Of a stretch of DNA of 64,000 nucleotides, positions 21,301 through 28,237 are shown piece by piece. The notes below the pieces were generated by a model. It searched no databases. It saw only the letters and a program-made list of their open reading frames with translations, and was not told the origin of the DNA. Each line of letters begins with the position of its first letter. Within the stretch, counting starts at the first letter, position 1. Source of the stretch: Pseudomonadota bacterium (lineage in GTDB: Bacteria; Pseudomonadota; Gammaproteobacteria; Burkholderiales; Burkholderiaceae_F); NCBI GenBank assembly GCA_029778535.1, contig JAKOQB010000041.1, positions 62,001 through 126,000 of the forward strand. The letters run 5' to 3'. A program made the translations under genes and the position numbers.

Positions 21301-21722
21301 CCGCGCGCATCGGTGATCGCGTGTGGCTGCGGCCACGCGAGGCTGGCGAGCTTCGGGTCGGCCTTGATCTCGGCCTGCGTGTACTGCGGCGCCTGCGCCT
21401 CGATCGCAAGGCCGGCAGCCGGCGTGCCGTCGGGATTCAGCAGCACGCCGTCGAGCGCGGGCGCGATCGGGTCGGCAACCTTGATCAGGAAGTCGCCGAG
21501 GTCCTTGTGCACCACGTCGAGTGTCTTGAAGACCTGAGTGACCGCGAGCTGCTTCTGTGCGATGACCTCCTTGAGCGCCTCGGGTGGAACATCCAGCTTG
21601 ACCTGGCCGGCCTCCTGCGCGCGCCCGCTGATCGACAGCTTCGCCGCCGACAGCGGCGGCTCGGGCTTCGCCTCGCCCGGCGTGAAGTGCAGTTGTCGAT
21701 TGATCGTCGCGCGCGTCGCCAT
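18321..21722 (-). CDS. Large protein of unknown function (Ser-rich core, Gly-rich tail)
   Basis: 1133 residues, no signal peptide or membrane helix, family not recognised. Regions in order: a helical N terminus (about 40-100); a carboxypeptidase-regulatory-like beta domain with GVLLNPDGTPAAG and ITDARGAFRLNVP (about 112-185); a segment with VYSLPLAPGEQQRIAIEER (about 380-400), which reads like the phage-tail or filament style 'LPLAPGE' proteins scattered through bacteria; a Ser/Gly-rich stretch (about 445-500) ending in a Ser- and Trp-containing loop; a long mixed domain; and a C-terminal tail that is almost pure Gly/Ser (last 35 residues). Transcribed with the 329-residue gene. It may be a structural or surface assembly. 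Its position beside Wadjet raises, but does not show, a defence link. Confidence 0.8.
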   Translation of the reverse strand: MATRATINRQLHFTPGEAKPEPPLSAAKLSISGRAQEAGQVKLDVPPEALKEVIAQKQLAVTQVFKTLDVVHKDLGDFLIKVADPIAPALDGVLLNPDGTPAAGLAIEAQAPQYTQAEIKADPKLASLAWPQPHAITDARGAFRLNVPTVPVPGNGLTLTVRGASDALSIALNRVLLVDGHAGTLPLAKALAPLPVSVVAQLKQIQSDILAASPKQVDERPQDFAAPAPQLTLGDGDCARYFRSGSGVIDRFQYSVLIRLVEPQMNQWIPLFRLRVGDRNYVPFALPQAADSFWNATGAANAITSLQGLGKLVLVNRTPIDRPIDVTDFHDRIEKSPVFLPKASTLGLGYIVHMQQTWIPAGLSLGDLVYSLPLAPGEQQRIAIEERVQTATERDIETFSEDEFQTFRETQDSSALAVFNSAYDEAVRGGSSMQSSSRTGSVAATASTGIIGAIFGGGGVSAGYSSSSSSGSTSSWQNTSRDFASSASQQMHAALGRVAAASRRAARTHIRVATATERTQVTTRVVTNHNKGHALTMQWWEVLRHFSVTSEVDDVQLVCFVPLELIQFLPEGQPFSLAGMPGARALLLNRWAMMIRYHDVISALVRRNAEYAYGMQQLRNFAANPEIVPASSPLATDSINFTLTGTFMPFEELFVTVIGRTGARVGPIRLTAPAPITTVDLTPEKYASRQELLGHLKDRRLNAAEATLRASIPLPDWFARSDVARLDLSRRFTSLAYKLKLPAVNFAATLLGDLLALQTALQNQTIALAPAELERELGGPIIRSADALLPGNVNLLSAASYSAGDQMPGTLSMPAVRVAPVLSFADLLRIEAVFHHVIRNTVFYSKAVWAALSDEERAILLERFTIGVPAGGVTGPDQEVPLLNCVANRVLGFFGNAAIMPFAIPPQVAAAMKITSRDIQDALLRFHRQAFQPPRSSVTLPARGTLGEAVLGSCASAEKIDLTRFWNWQDSPSDQAEAIAPSVFTPAQPLTTGGAAGAGGSGVGGGAGSAGSIISINSPAAATPSTTLLEALIAKAPDLAKELNITGLETLQKQISADTQSAAAGRKEAIDSVTNIQLQAMKSAEGMVKSVADAAAKIVPAVAGVPAGGAGGAGGGGSGGGGGGSGGGGGDGG

Positions 21723-21876
21723 GATTGCGGTCTCCCGTTCTCATCCCCGTGTCGGAGGCGCAATCATCGGCGAGCCGGACCGCGCGCGTGCGTTCGATCA
21801 TCGACTTGCGCGACCCGCCGGCACGCGATCATCGACTCGCGCGACGCCTGACGGCGGTAAGCCAGATAATGGCAAC

Positions 21877-23409
21877 ATGGCATCGATCGTCCTCGCCACC
21901 CTCAACGCCCGCTACGCGCACGCGTCGCTCGGGCTGCGCTATCTGCGCGCGAATCTCGGTGAGTTGCGCGACGACAGCGTGATCGCCGAGTTCGCGCTCG
22001 GCCGGCGCGAGGAGGAGGTGGTCGAGCGATTGCTGGCGCATGCGCCGCGCGTGGTCGGCTTCGGCGTGTACATCTGGAACGTCGAGCAGACGACGCGCAT
22101 CGTCGCGCTGCTCAAGGCGGTCGCGCCGCAGGTGATGGTGGTGGTCGGTGGGCCGGAGGTCAGCCACGAGATCGAGTCGCAGCGCATCTGCGCGCTGGCC
22201 GACTTTGTGGTCACCGGCTGGGGCGACGTGACGTTCGCGAAGCTCGCGCGCGCGCTTCTGCACGGGCCGCGGCCGATCATGAAGGTGCACGCGGGCGAAC
22301 AGCCGCCGCTCGATGCGATCGCGTTGCCCTACCGCGAGTTCAGCGATGACGACCTGCGCCATCGCCACGTCTACGTCGAAGCGTCGCGCGGCTGCCCGTT
22401 CAAGTGCGAGTTCTGCCTGTCTGCCCTGGACAAGACCGCGTGGCCGTTTCCGCTGGCGCCGTTCCTGGATGAAATGGCGCAGCTGTACGCGCGCGGCGCG
22501 CGGCACTTCAAGTTCGTCGATCGCACGTTCAACCTGAAGATCGAGTCGTCGATCGCAACCCTGCGCTTCTTCCTCGAGCGCATCGAAGCAAACGTGGATG
22601 ATCCCCCGTTCGTGCACTTCGAGCTGATTCCCGATCATCTGCCGCAGAAGTTGCGCGAATGGATCGCGCGCTTCCCGCCCGGCGTGCTGCAGTTCGAGAT
22701 CGGCATCCAGACGTGGAACGAAGAGGTACAGAGGCTGATCTCGCGCCGGCAGGACAACGCCGCGGCGGAAGCGAACCTGCGCTGGCTGCGCGCGCACACG
22801 CGCGCGCACCTGCATGTGGATCTCATCGCCGGGCTGCCGGGCGAGGATCTCGAAAGCTTCGCGCGCGGCTTCGACCGGCTGGTGTCTCTGCAGCCGCACG
22901 AGATCCAGCTCGGCATCCTGAAGCGGCTGCGCGGCGCGCCGATCGCGCGCCACACGCAGCCGTTCGGACTGCGCTTCAATCCCGAGCCGCCGTACGACGT
23001 GCTGGCGACCGACCGCATCGACTTCGCGACGATGCAACGGATCGCGCGCTTCGCGAGCTACTGGGAGCGCATCGCCAACTCGGGACGCTTTGCGCGCGCG
23101 CTGCCGCTCGTTCTGGCTGACCTGCCGTTCGCGCGCTTCATGGCGCTCGCGGACTGGCTGTACGCGCGGACCGGCCGCACGCATTCGATCGCCAACGAGG
23201 CGCTGTACGAGCTGCTGCACCGGTGGCTTATCGAGGCGGGCGTTGCACGTACGCATGCGGCCGAGGCGCTCGCCGCCGACTATGTCGCCAGCGGTGCGCG
23301 CGGCAGCCTGTCGTTCGCCGACACCGCGCACGCGCCGCGCGTCGAGCCGCGCGCCGCCGCCGCGCCGCGGCGGCAGCGGCGCCACCTGCGATCGGCTACT
23401 TCATCGTAA
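21877..23409 (+). CDS. B12-binding-domain radical SAM protein (DUF4080 type)
   Basis: A radical S-adenosylmethionine enzyme with an N-terminal cobalamin-binding-like domain (VGFGVYIWNVEQT ... VVVGGPEVSHE, about residues 60-100) and a radical SAM core. The [4Fe-4S] ligands are C173, C177 and C180 in RGCPFKCEFC. Further core motifs are FKFVDRTFNLK and FEIGIQTWNEEVQ. The 510-residue length and the C-terminal DUF4080-like part fit the family. The substrate of this branch is unknown to me; some relatives methylate or rearrange RNA, lipids or cofactors. Start at the ATG in the NARYAHASLGLRYL family start; longer upstream frames have no similarity. Its 3' end overlaps the convergent oxidoreductase gene by 14 bases. 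The last 40 residues are Arg/Ala-rich. Confidence 0.85.
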   Translation: MASIVLATLNARYAHASLGLRYLRANLGELRDDSVIAEFALGRREEEVVERLLAHAPRVVGFGVYIWNVEQTTRIVALLKAVAPQVMVVVGGPEVSHEIESQRICALADFVVTGWGDVTFAKLARALLHGPRPIMKVHAGEQPPLDAIALPYREFSDDDLRHRHVYVEASRGCPFKCEFCLSALDKTAWPFPLAPFLDEMAQLYARGARHFKFVDRTFNLKIESSIATLRFFLERIEANVDDPPFVHFELIPDHLPQKLREWIARFPPGVLQFEIGIQTWNEEVQRLISRRQDNAAAEANLRWLRAHTRAHLHVDLIAGLPGEDLESFARGFDRLVSLQPHEIQLGILKRLRGAPIARHTQPFGLRFNPEPPYDVLATDRIDFATMQRIARFASYWERIANSGRFARALPLVLADLPFARFMALADWLYARTGRTHSIANEALYELLHRWLIEAGVARTHAAEALAADYVASGARGSLSFADTAHAPRVEPRAAAAPRRQRRHLRSATSS

Positions 23410-25099
23410 AGAGCTTGACCAGATCGCCGCGCGACACCACGCCGCGCACCTGGCGCGCCTCATCGGCGACCACCAGGCGCTTGATCCGGTGGCGCGTCAT
23501 CAGCTCGACCGCGCGCTCGAGCGTGTCGGTCTCGTGCACGGTCACCGGGTCGGCAGTCATCAGGTCGTCGACGATCGTTCCCATCGTCTTGCGCGCGCGC
23601 CGCTTGCGCACCACCGTGTCGACCACGTCGCCGAGTTTGGTGTGCGACAAGTCCATCGCGCTCAACAGATCGGCCTCGGTCAGGATGCCGGTCAGGCGCC
23701 CCTCGACGTCGACCACCGGCACGCCGGAGATCTTCTTTGCCAGCATCAGGTTCGCGGCATCGACGACGGAGGATCCCTGATGCACGGTCGCCACCTCGCG
23801 CGTCATCACGTCGGCCACGCGCAGGTCGCGCGCATGGCGGATCTGCGGCGCGGTCGACACGTCCTTGCCCATGAACGACATGTGCGAAGGCAGCAGCGGC
23901 ACGTTCGGCAGCCGCCCCGGCAGCAGCAGGTTCCAATACACCCACTTGAACGCGATCTTGCCCATGTGGTTCATGTAGCTCTCGCGCAGCAGGGAGAAGG
24001 GACCCGCGCCCGGCAGCGGGAACGAGCCTTCGAGCGGCTCGATGTCGTAGTTGAAGTCGAGCAGCATCGCCTTGTGATGCCCGGTCTCGACGAAGCAGTT
24101 GGCGTGGCCGTCGAACGACGCCAGCGGCGGCTTGCCGTCGATTTCGCGCAGCAGGTTCTCGACCACCGTTTCGCCCTCGAAGTGCGCGACCGAGCCGGCC
24201 TTCGACGTGGCGACGTTGGTGTTGTCGCCGAGCGCGTAGATGCGGTCGGCGGCGCGCACGCGCAAGGTGCGCGGATCGGTGTTCAGGTACCCGGCGCCGT
24301 CGCCGAGCCCGGATTCGTCGACCACCGTCGCGCCGAGGTTGGGCGGAATCACCGCCAGCAGGTCGTATTCGAGCGAGCGGCCGTCGAACGAATGCAGCGT
24401 CTTCTTCGCCGCGTCGACCTTGCTGGCGGCGAAGTTCGGCACCACGCGGATGCCCTTGTCGTCGGCGACCTTCGACAGCACGCGATTGGCGTTCGGCTTG
24501 GTGAACGCGCCCGTGTACGGCGTGACCAGCGAAATGTCGATGCGCTCGCGCACGCCCTTCAGGCGAAAGTAGTAGTCGGCGAGGAACGCGAACTCCAGCG
24601 GCGCCACCGGGCACTTGATCGGCATCTCGCAGATGTCGATCACGAGCTTGCCTTCCTCCATCGCCGCGATCGCCGGCTGCATGCCGAGTGCCCCTTCGAG
24701 CGTGTAGAACGTGTGCACGCCGTCGGTGCCGATCACGTTCGCCAGACCCTCGATCTCCTCCGGCGCGACCCTGCAGCCGAGCGCGGAAACCAGAAAGTCG
24801 TACGGGAAATTGCCGCGGTCGGTCTCGATCACGCGCTTCTGATGGTCGATCAGGTTCACGTGCGCGGCGACGAACTTCACTTCCTTCGGCAGCGGCTGCG
24901 CGATGCGTTCGATCACGTCGCTCTCGGCCTCGTAGCCGTACAGCTTGAACGGCAGGAACAGCAGCCCCGGCTGATAGACGTGGACCGACGCGCGGTCGAT
25001 CACGGTGATCGACCAGTTGCGCAGATCGAGCCTGCGCGCCAGCATGTTGGCGGTCAGTGCGCCGGCGGTGCCGGCGCCGAGGATCACGATGTTCTTCAT
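23396..25099 (-). CDS. Sulfide:quinone-oxidoreductase-like flavoprotein fused to a CBS-domain pair
   Basis: Residues 1 to about 430 are a two-dinucleotide-binding-domain flavoprotein: VILGAGTAGALTANML (FAD GxGxxG), a sulfide:quinone reductase-like ICEMPIKCPVAPLEFAF segment with a cysteine at the expected active-site position, and YALGDNTNVATSKAGS for FAD binding. Residues about 445-567 contain two CBS motifs (VADVMTREVATVHQGSSVV; VDDLMTADPVTVHETDTLE), which normally bind adenine nucleotides and regulate the attached enzyme. Likely a membrane-associated electron-transfer enzyme passing electrons from sulfide or a related donor to quinone, tuned by AMP/ATP. The ATG at 25099 gives the canonical N terminus. 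At 567 residues it is about 130 longer than ordinary SQR, entirely because of the CBS pair. Confidence 0.85.
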   Translation of the reverse strand: MKNIVILGAGTAGALTANMLARRLDLRNWSITVIDRASVHVYQPGLLFLPFKLYGYEAESDVIERIAQPLPKEVKFVAAHVNLIDHQKRVIETDRGNFPYDFLVSALGCRVAPEEIEGLANVIGTDGVHTFYTLEGALGMQPAIAAMEEGKLVIDICEMPIKCPVAPLEFAFLADYYFRLKGVRERIDISLVTPYTGAFTKPNANRVLSKVADDKGIRVVPNFAASKVDAAKKTLHSFDGRSLEYDLLAVIPPNLGATVVDESGLGDGAGYLNTDPRTLRVRAADRIYALGDNTNVATSKAGSVAHFEGETVVENLLREIDGKPPLASFDGHANCFVETGHHKAMLLDFNYDIEPLEGSFPLPGAGPFSLLRESYMNHMGKIAFKWVYWNLLLPGRLPNVPLLPSHMSFMGKDVSTAPQIRHARDLRVADVMTREVATVHQGSSVVDAANLMLAKKISGVPVVDVEGRLTGILTEADLLSAMDLSHTKLGDVVDTVVRKRRARKTMGTIVDDLMTADPVTVHETDTLERAVELMTRHRIKRLVVADEARQVRGVVSRGDLVKLFTMK

Positions 25100-25237
25100 C
25101 GCTGCGCTCCCGCAACTTCGTTGCTTGCATGCTCGCAGAGCGCGGGGACGGAGTCTTGATCGCCGGCAAGCGCGGCCGACCGGCAGCGCGTCGAGGGGAT
25201 GATTTCCGACGTGCGGGATTGTCGATAGGCTTGGCGC

Positions 25238-25987
25238 ATGGTCTGGCAACCGCTTCCCACCGTTCCGCTGGATCTGGGCACCGGCATCGCGCCGGCACGC
25301 GCGTACGCGATCGCGCAGGCGCTGACGCGGCGCGTGCTGCCGCTGGTGCGGCTGCTCGACGGCCGCGCTGAACCGCTGGCGACCGCGGCGCTGTTCGCGG
25401 TCGACGGCCGCGTGCTGCTGCTGACCTGCAAGCACGCGCTCGAAGAAGGTGTCGCGGTCGGCGATCTCGGCGTGCCGCTCGGGGCCGACGCGATCTTCTG
25501 GCTGCGCGCAGCAGCGCCGCGCGTGCTCGAGCATCCGGTGCGCGATCTGGCGTGCATCGCGCTGGCCGAGCGCGCGGCGACGCCGCTGCTCGGGCGCTGG
25601 CGCGCCGCGCCGCTGCGCGTCGATCGCGCGCCGTCAGCGGCGCGCACGCTGGCGATCGCCGGCTATCCGTACGCGCAGATGCGGCGCCATGCGCAGGTGA
25701 TGTACGCGCGGCCGCTGGTGTTGTTCACGCGCGGGCAGTCGATCGGCAGCTCGGGCGACCTGCGGCTGCGCTATGGCCGCGTAGCCGCGCGCGTCGACGG
25801 CGTCGAGGTGCACACGCCGCCGCTGGACGGCGTTTCGGGCGCGACCTGCTGGGCGGTGCACGACGAGGACGGCGACCGCTGCGTGCTGCAGCCGATCGCG
25901 GTGCAGATCGCGTTCAAGCACGACGAGTACGCGCGCGCCGAACCGGTGCACGCGGCCGTGCCGCTGATCGAGCGGCTGAGGCACTGA
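25238..25987 (+). CDS. Trypsin-like serine peptidase-fold protein, cytoplasmic
   Basis: The 249-residue protein keeps the order of the chymotrypsin-fold triad: His in LLTCKHALEEG (about residue 69), Asp in VRDLACIALAE (about 106) and Ser in DGVSGATCWAV (about 203), where trypsins have GDSGGP. It has no signal peptide, unlike most S1 peptidases of Gram-negatives, so it would act inside the cell. Such proteins often accompany conflict systems or act as sensors, but this one stands alone: its neighbours are convergent or unrelated. An inactive fold is also possible. Confidence 0.6.
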   Translation: MVWQPLPTVPLDLGTGIAPARAYAIAQALTRRVLPLVRLLDGRAEPLATAALFAVDGRVLLLTCKHALEEGVAVGDLGVPLGADAIFWLRAAAPRVLEHPVRDLACIALAERAATPLLGRWRAAPLRVDRAPSAARTLAIAGYPYAQMRRHAQVMYARPLVLFTRGQSIGSSGDLRLRYGRVAARVDGVEVHTPPLDGVSGATCWAVHDEDGDRCVLQPIAVQIAFKHDEYARAEPVHAAVPLIERLRH

Positions 25988-26007
25988 AAGGCCTGTATGC
26001 GCGTGTC

Positions 26008-26027
26008 ATTCCCGCGCCAGCGGGAAT
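26008..26027. repeat. Short palindromic repeat
   Basis: ATTCCCGC-N4-GCGGGAAT is a perfect 8-bp inverted repeat, followed at 26060-26078 by a related half-copy (TTTCGCGGGAACGACG). It is a REP-like intergenic element common in GC-rich proteobacteria, placed between the convergent 3' ends of the trypsin-like and HNH genes, where it could also end transcription. Confidence 0.7.
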
Positions 26028-26093
26028 CCCGTGGCGTTTCGCGCGGACGGCGCGTTTCGCACTTTCGCGGGAACGACGCTGCGCTGGAAAAGT

Positions 26094-26675
26094 TCAGCCG
26101 TTCGCCCAGCGCGAATGGCGCGGCAGCGTGGCCTGCAGGAACGCCATCTGGTCGGCGAGGATGCGCCGGTTGCTGAGGATGAAGCCCTCATTGCGGCTCA
26201 CGCGGTACGGAACGTACAACAGCGGCATGTGCGCTTCTTCCGGCGTGCGGCTGCCCTTGCGCGTGTTGCACGACCGGCACGCGGTCACGACGTTGGTCCA
26301 GTCGTGCTGCCCGCCGCGCGACACCGGCAGGATGTGTTCGACCGTCAGGTCGCCGTCCGCGAAATGCCCGCCGCAGTAGCCGCAGATCTGCCGGTCGCGC
26401 GCGAACAAGCGGTGCTTGGTCAGTCCGACGTGCGCGTAGCCGAGCGGAATGCGGTGCCGTCCGCGGATCATCACGATCGAGCTGGTGACAAACTCCGAGC
26501 GCTGGCCGGAGGAATCCTGCGTGCCGCCCGTCATCGAGAACAGGTTTTCGCCCAGATCGGTGATCACCTTGCCGGCGGCTCGGTAGCGCGCCGCGCGCGC
26601 CAGGACCGCCCAACGGACCGGCTGGCCGTGGGAGTCGACGATCAGGATACGAGGCCAAGACTCCAAGGCGAACAT
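26094..26675 (-). CDS. HNH endonuclease
   Basis: 193 residues with a C-terminal HNH/beta-beta-alpha metal finger: CGYCGGHFADGDLTVEHILP, then GGQHDWTNVVTACRSCN. The two CxxC pairs hold a structural zinc and the His/Asn/His set the active site. The N-terminal 80 residues are a family-specific wing (PRILIVDSHGQPVRWAV). It resembles the stand-alone HNH proteins widespread in betaproteobacterial chromosomes; their role is not established. The ATG at 26675 starts a canonical N terminus. No methyltransferase partner is adjacent, so there is no sign of a restriction system. Confidence 0.85.
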   Translation of the reverse strand: MFALESWPRILIVDSHGQPVRWAVLARAARYRAAGKVITDLGENLFSMTGGTQDSSGQRSEFVTSSIVMIRGRHRIPLGYAHVGLTKHRLFARDRQICGYCGGHFADGDLTVEHILPVSRGGQHDWTNVVTACRSCNTRKGSRTPEEAHMPLLYVPYRVSRNEGFILSNRRILADQMAFLQATLPRHSRWANG

Positions 26676-26745
26676 GTCGCAAGTTTGCCACGACAGTTCG
26701 CGATTTGCATGAGCCGGCCGGCCTAACCGGTTGGCCGCAAAGGCC

Positions 26746-27054
26746 CTATTCCATCCGCCGCCAGCGCGCGTCGAACCGGGCTTGCGCGCCGGAGGGCAGC
26801 GCCACCATCGCCCGCGGCTCGGTGTCGCCGGCGCGTAGCACGGTCAGGCGGCCGATCTCGCCGGTGTCGGCGTTGCGAACGCAGTCGCCTTCGCGCAGCC
26901 CCAGCGTGGCGAGCTCGCGCAGCAGCGCCAGAACCGCGCGCTCGCGGGCGATCTGGTCGAGCTTGGTCTGCAGCGACAACATGGGCAGCGCGATGTTGCG
27001 GACGAATGCGCGCGGCCGCCATTCGGACTTGCCCGGTGCCGGACGCGACGGCAT
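26746..27054 (-). CDS. Small protein of unknown function
   Basis: 102 codons, cytoplasmic, helical middle (LQTKLDQIARERAVLALLRELATLG) then a small beta-rich end (CVRNADTGEIGRLTVLRAGD). The ATG overlaps the stop of the lipoprotein gene upstream (TGATG), so the two are translationally coupled. I do not recognise the family. A shorter start at an internal Met (MLSLQTK) would leave about 78 residues. Confidence 0.6.
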   Translation of the reverse strand: MPSRPAPGKSEWRPRAFVRNIALPMLSLQTKLDQIARERAVLALLRELATLGLREGDCVRNADTGEIGRLTVLRAGDTEPRAMVALPSGAQARFDARWRRME

Positions 27055-27578
27055 CACTTGTCGCGATCGTTGCCGTCGTTGACAAAGCGCGGGTCGGGGC
27101 CGGACTCGACCTTCCTGACCGTGCCGGTCCTGTCGAAGTAAACCGACATCATGGAGTTCCAGAAGCCGTCCTCCAGGTACGGATACATCCACGCGGTCAG
27201 CCCGGACAGCGTGTAGGTTTGAATCTCCCACGGCGGACCGAACTCGCGCCGGATCGCGGTCGTGTCGTCGTGGCCGATGCGAATCTGCGCGAAGTGCGCG
27301 TCGGAGATTGCTTCCACGACGCGCAACACGCTTGCCTGCGCGTCGACGTCGACCATCCACGTCTGCTGGTTGAACCGGCCGATCGGATACGCGAGCCGCC
27401 GCGCCTGCGGCGGCAACGGCAGCGGATAGACCTCGGCCGGCCGGCCGAACTTGGCGATCACTTCGGCTTCCGGCGTGCCCGGCGCGAGCGCGCTCGGTGT
27501 CGCGCAGCCGGTCAAAGCGAACAGGGCAGCCATCGCGAACGCGCGGGCGGCCGCGCCACGAAATGCATGCATCGGCAT
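27054..27578 (-). CDS. Lipoprotein, BamE/SmpA-like fold
   Basis: 174 residues with a type II signal peptide: FRGAAARAFAMAALFALTGC, lipobox LTGC, so the mature protein starts at that Cys and is anchored to a membrane facing the periplasm. Two repeats of a short motif (APGTPEAEVIAKFGRPAEVY; IRREFGPPWEIQTY) match the two-helix/three-strand unit of SmpA/OmlA-like lipoproteins. The ATG at 27578 gives the complete signal peptide. The partner gene starts in its stop codon. Precise role unknown. Confidence 0.75.
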   Translation of the reverse strand: MPMHAFRGAAARAFAMAALFALTGCATPSALAPGTPEAEVIAKFGRPAEVYPLPLPPQARRLAYPIGRFNQQTWMVDVDAQASVLRVVEAISDAHFAQIRIGHDDTTAIRREFGPPWEIQTYTLSGLTAWMYPYLEDGFWNSMMSVYFDRTGTVRKVESGPDPRFVNDGNDRDK

Positions 27579-27624
27579 ACTGTCGCTCCGTCGAGCTCGA
27601 CGAAAACCCCGGAGGCGGAGAACG

Positions 27625-27897
27625 AAATGGCTTGTTCGCACGATCGTCGGCGTGGTCATGCTGATCATGGCACCGCTGGCGATCGAATTCCGGCTGCCAT
27701 CGCAGTTCCGCGCCGAGCGCTCCATCGTGGTCAACACGCCGGCCGACAAGGTTCATTCCCAACTCGTCGCGCCGGGCGAACGGAAACGCTCGACCGCATG
27801 GAACCAGCGCGACCCGGCAATGAAGATCGAATACGGCGGGCCCGCTTCCGGTGTCGGCGCGCGCTGGACTTGGCAGAGCGAGACCGAGGGCGGGTGA
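27625..27897 (+). pseudogene. SRPBCC (polyketide-cyclase-like) protein fragment
   Basis: The plus strand encodes a membrane-anchored N terminus and the first strands of a START/SRPBCC domain: IEFRLPSQFRAERSIVVNTP, PADKV, WNQRDPAMKIEYGGPASG. Full proteins run to about 170 residues; this one stops at a TGA after about 90 codons. No in-frame ATG precedes the hydrophobic helix (an ATG at 27627 is out of frame), which suggests a frameshift as well as truncation. Confidence 0.55.
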
Positions 27898-27905
27898 TGC
27901 CCGGA

Positions 27906-28091
27906 TCAGTTCTCGGTCTTCTTGCGCGGGTAATTGACCCAGTACACCTGCACGCCGGAATTGCGCGCGGCGCGCTCGACGGCATTGACCTGCGCGCTGT
28001 CGACTTCGTTGCTGGCGGCTCGATCGGGGCCCGGGCTCGCGCATCCGGCGGACAGCACCCCGACCGACAGCATGATCCACAAGCGTTTCAT
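27906..28091 (-). CDS. Small lipoprotein
   Basis: 61 residues: MKRLWIMLSVGVLSAGCASP is a lipoprotein signal peptide with lipobox SAGC, then a short polar tail ending VYWVNYPRKKTEN. A strong GGAGGAC ribosome-binding site lies 3-4 bases before the ATG at 28091. It probably sits in the outer membrane or periplasm. Function unknown; the VxWVNYP motif recurs in small proteobacterial lipoproteins. Confidence 0.7.
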   Translation of the reverse strand: MKRLWIMLSVGVLSAGCASPGPDRAASNEVDSAQVNAVERAARNSGVQVYWVNYPRKKTEN

Positions 28092-28237
28092 GTCGTCCTC
28101 CCGATGATCGGTGCGCATCCGGCCGCGGCTCCAAATCTACGCCGCCGCGCGACACACGCAAGCGGCGCGCGACGTAACCGTCCATTTGCGGAGCGGAACC
28201 GCGCGTCCGCGGCGGCGATGTGCGCGGGCCGCGGCCG

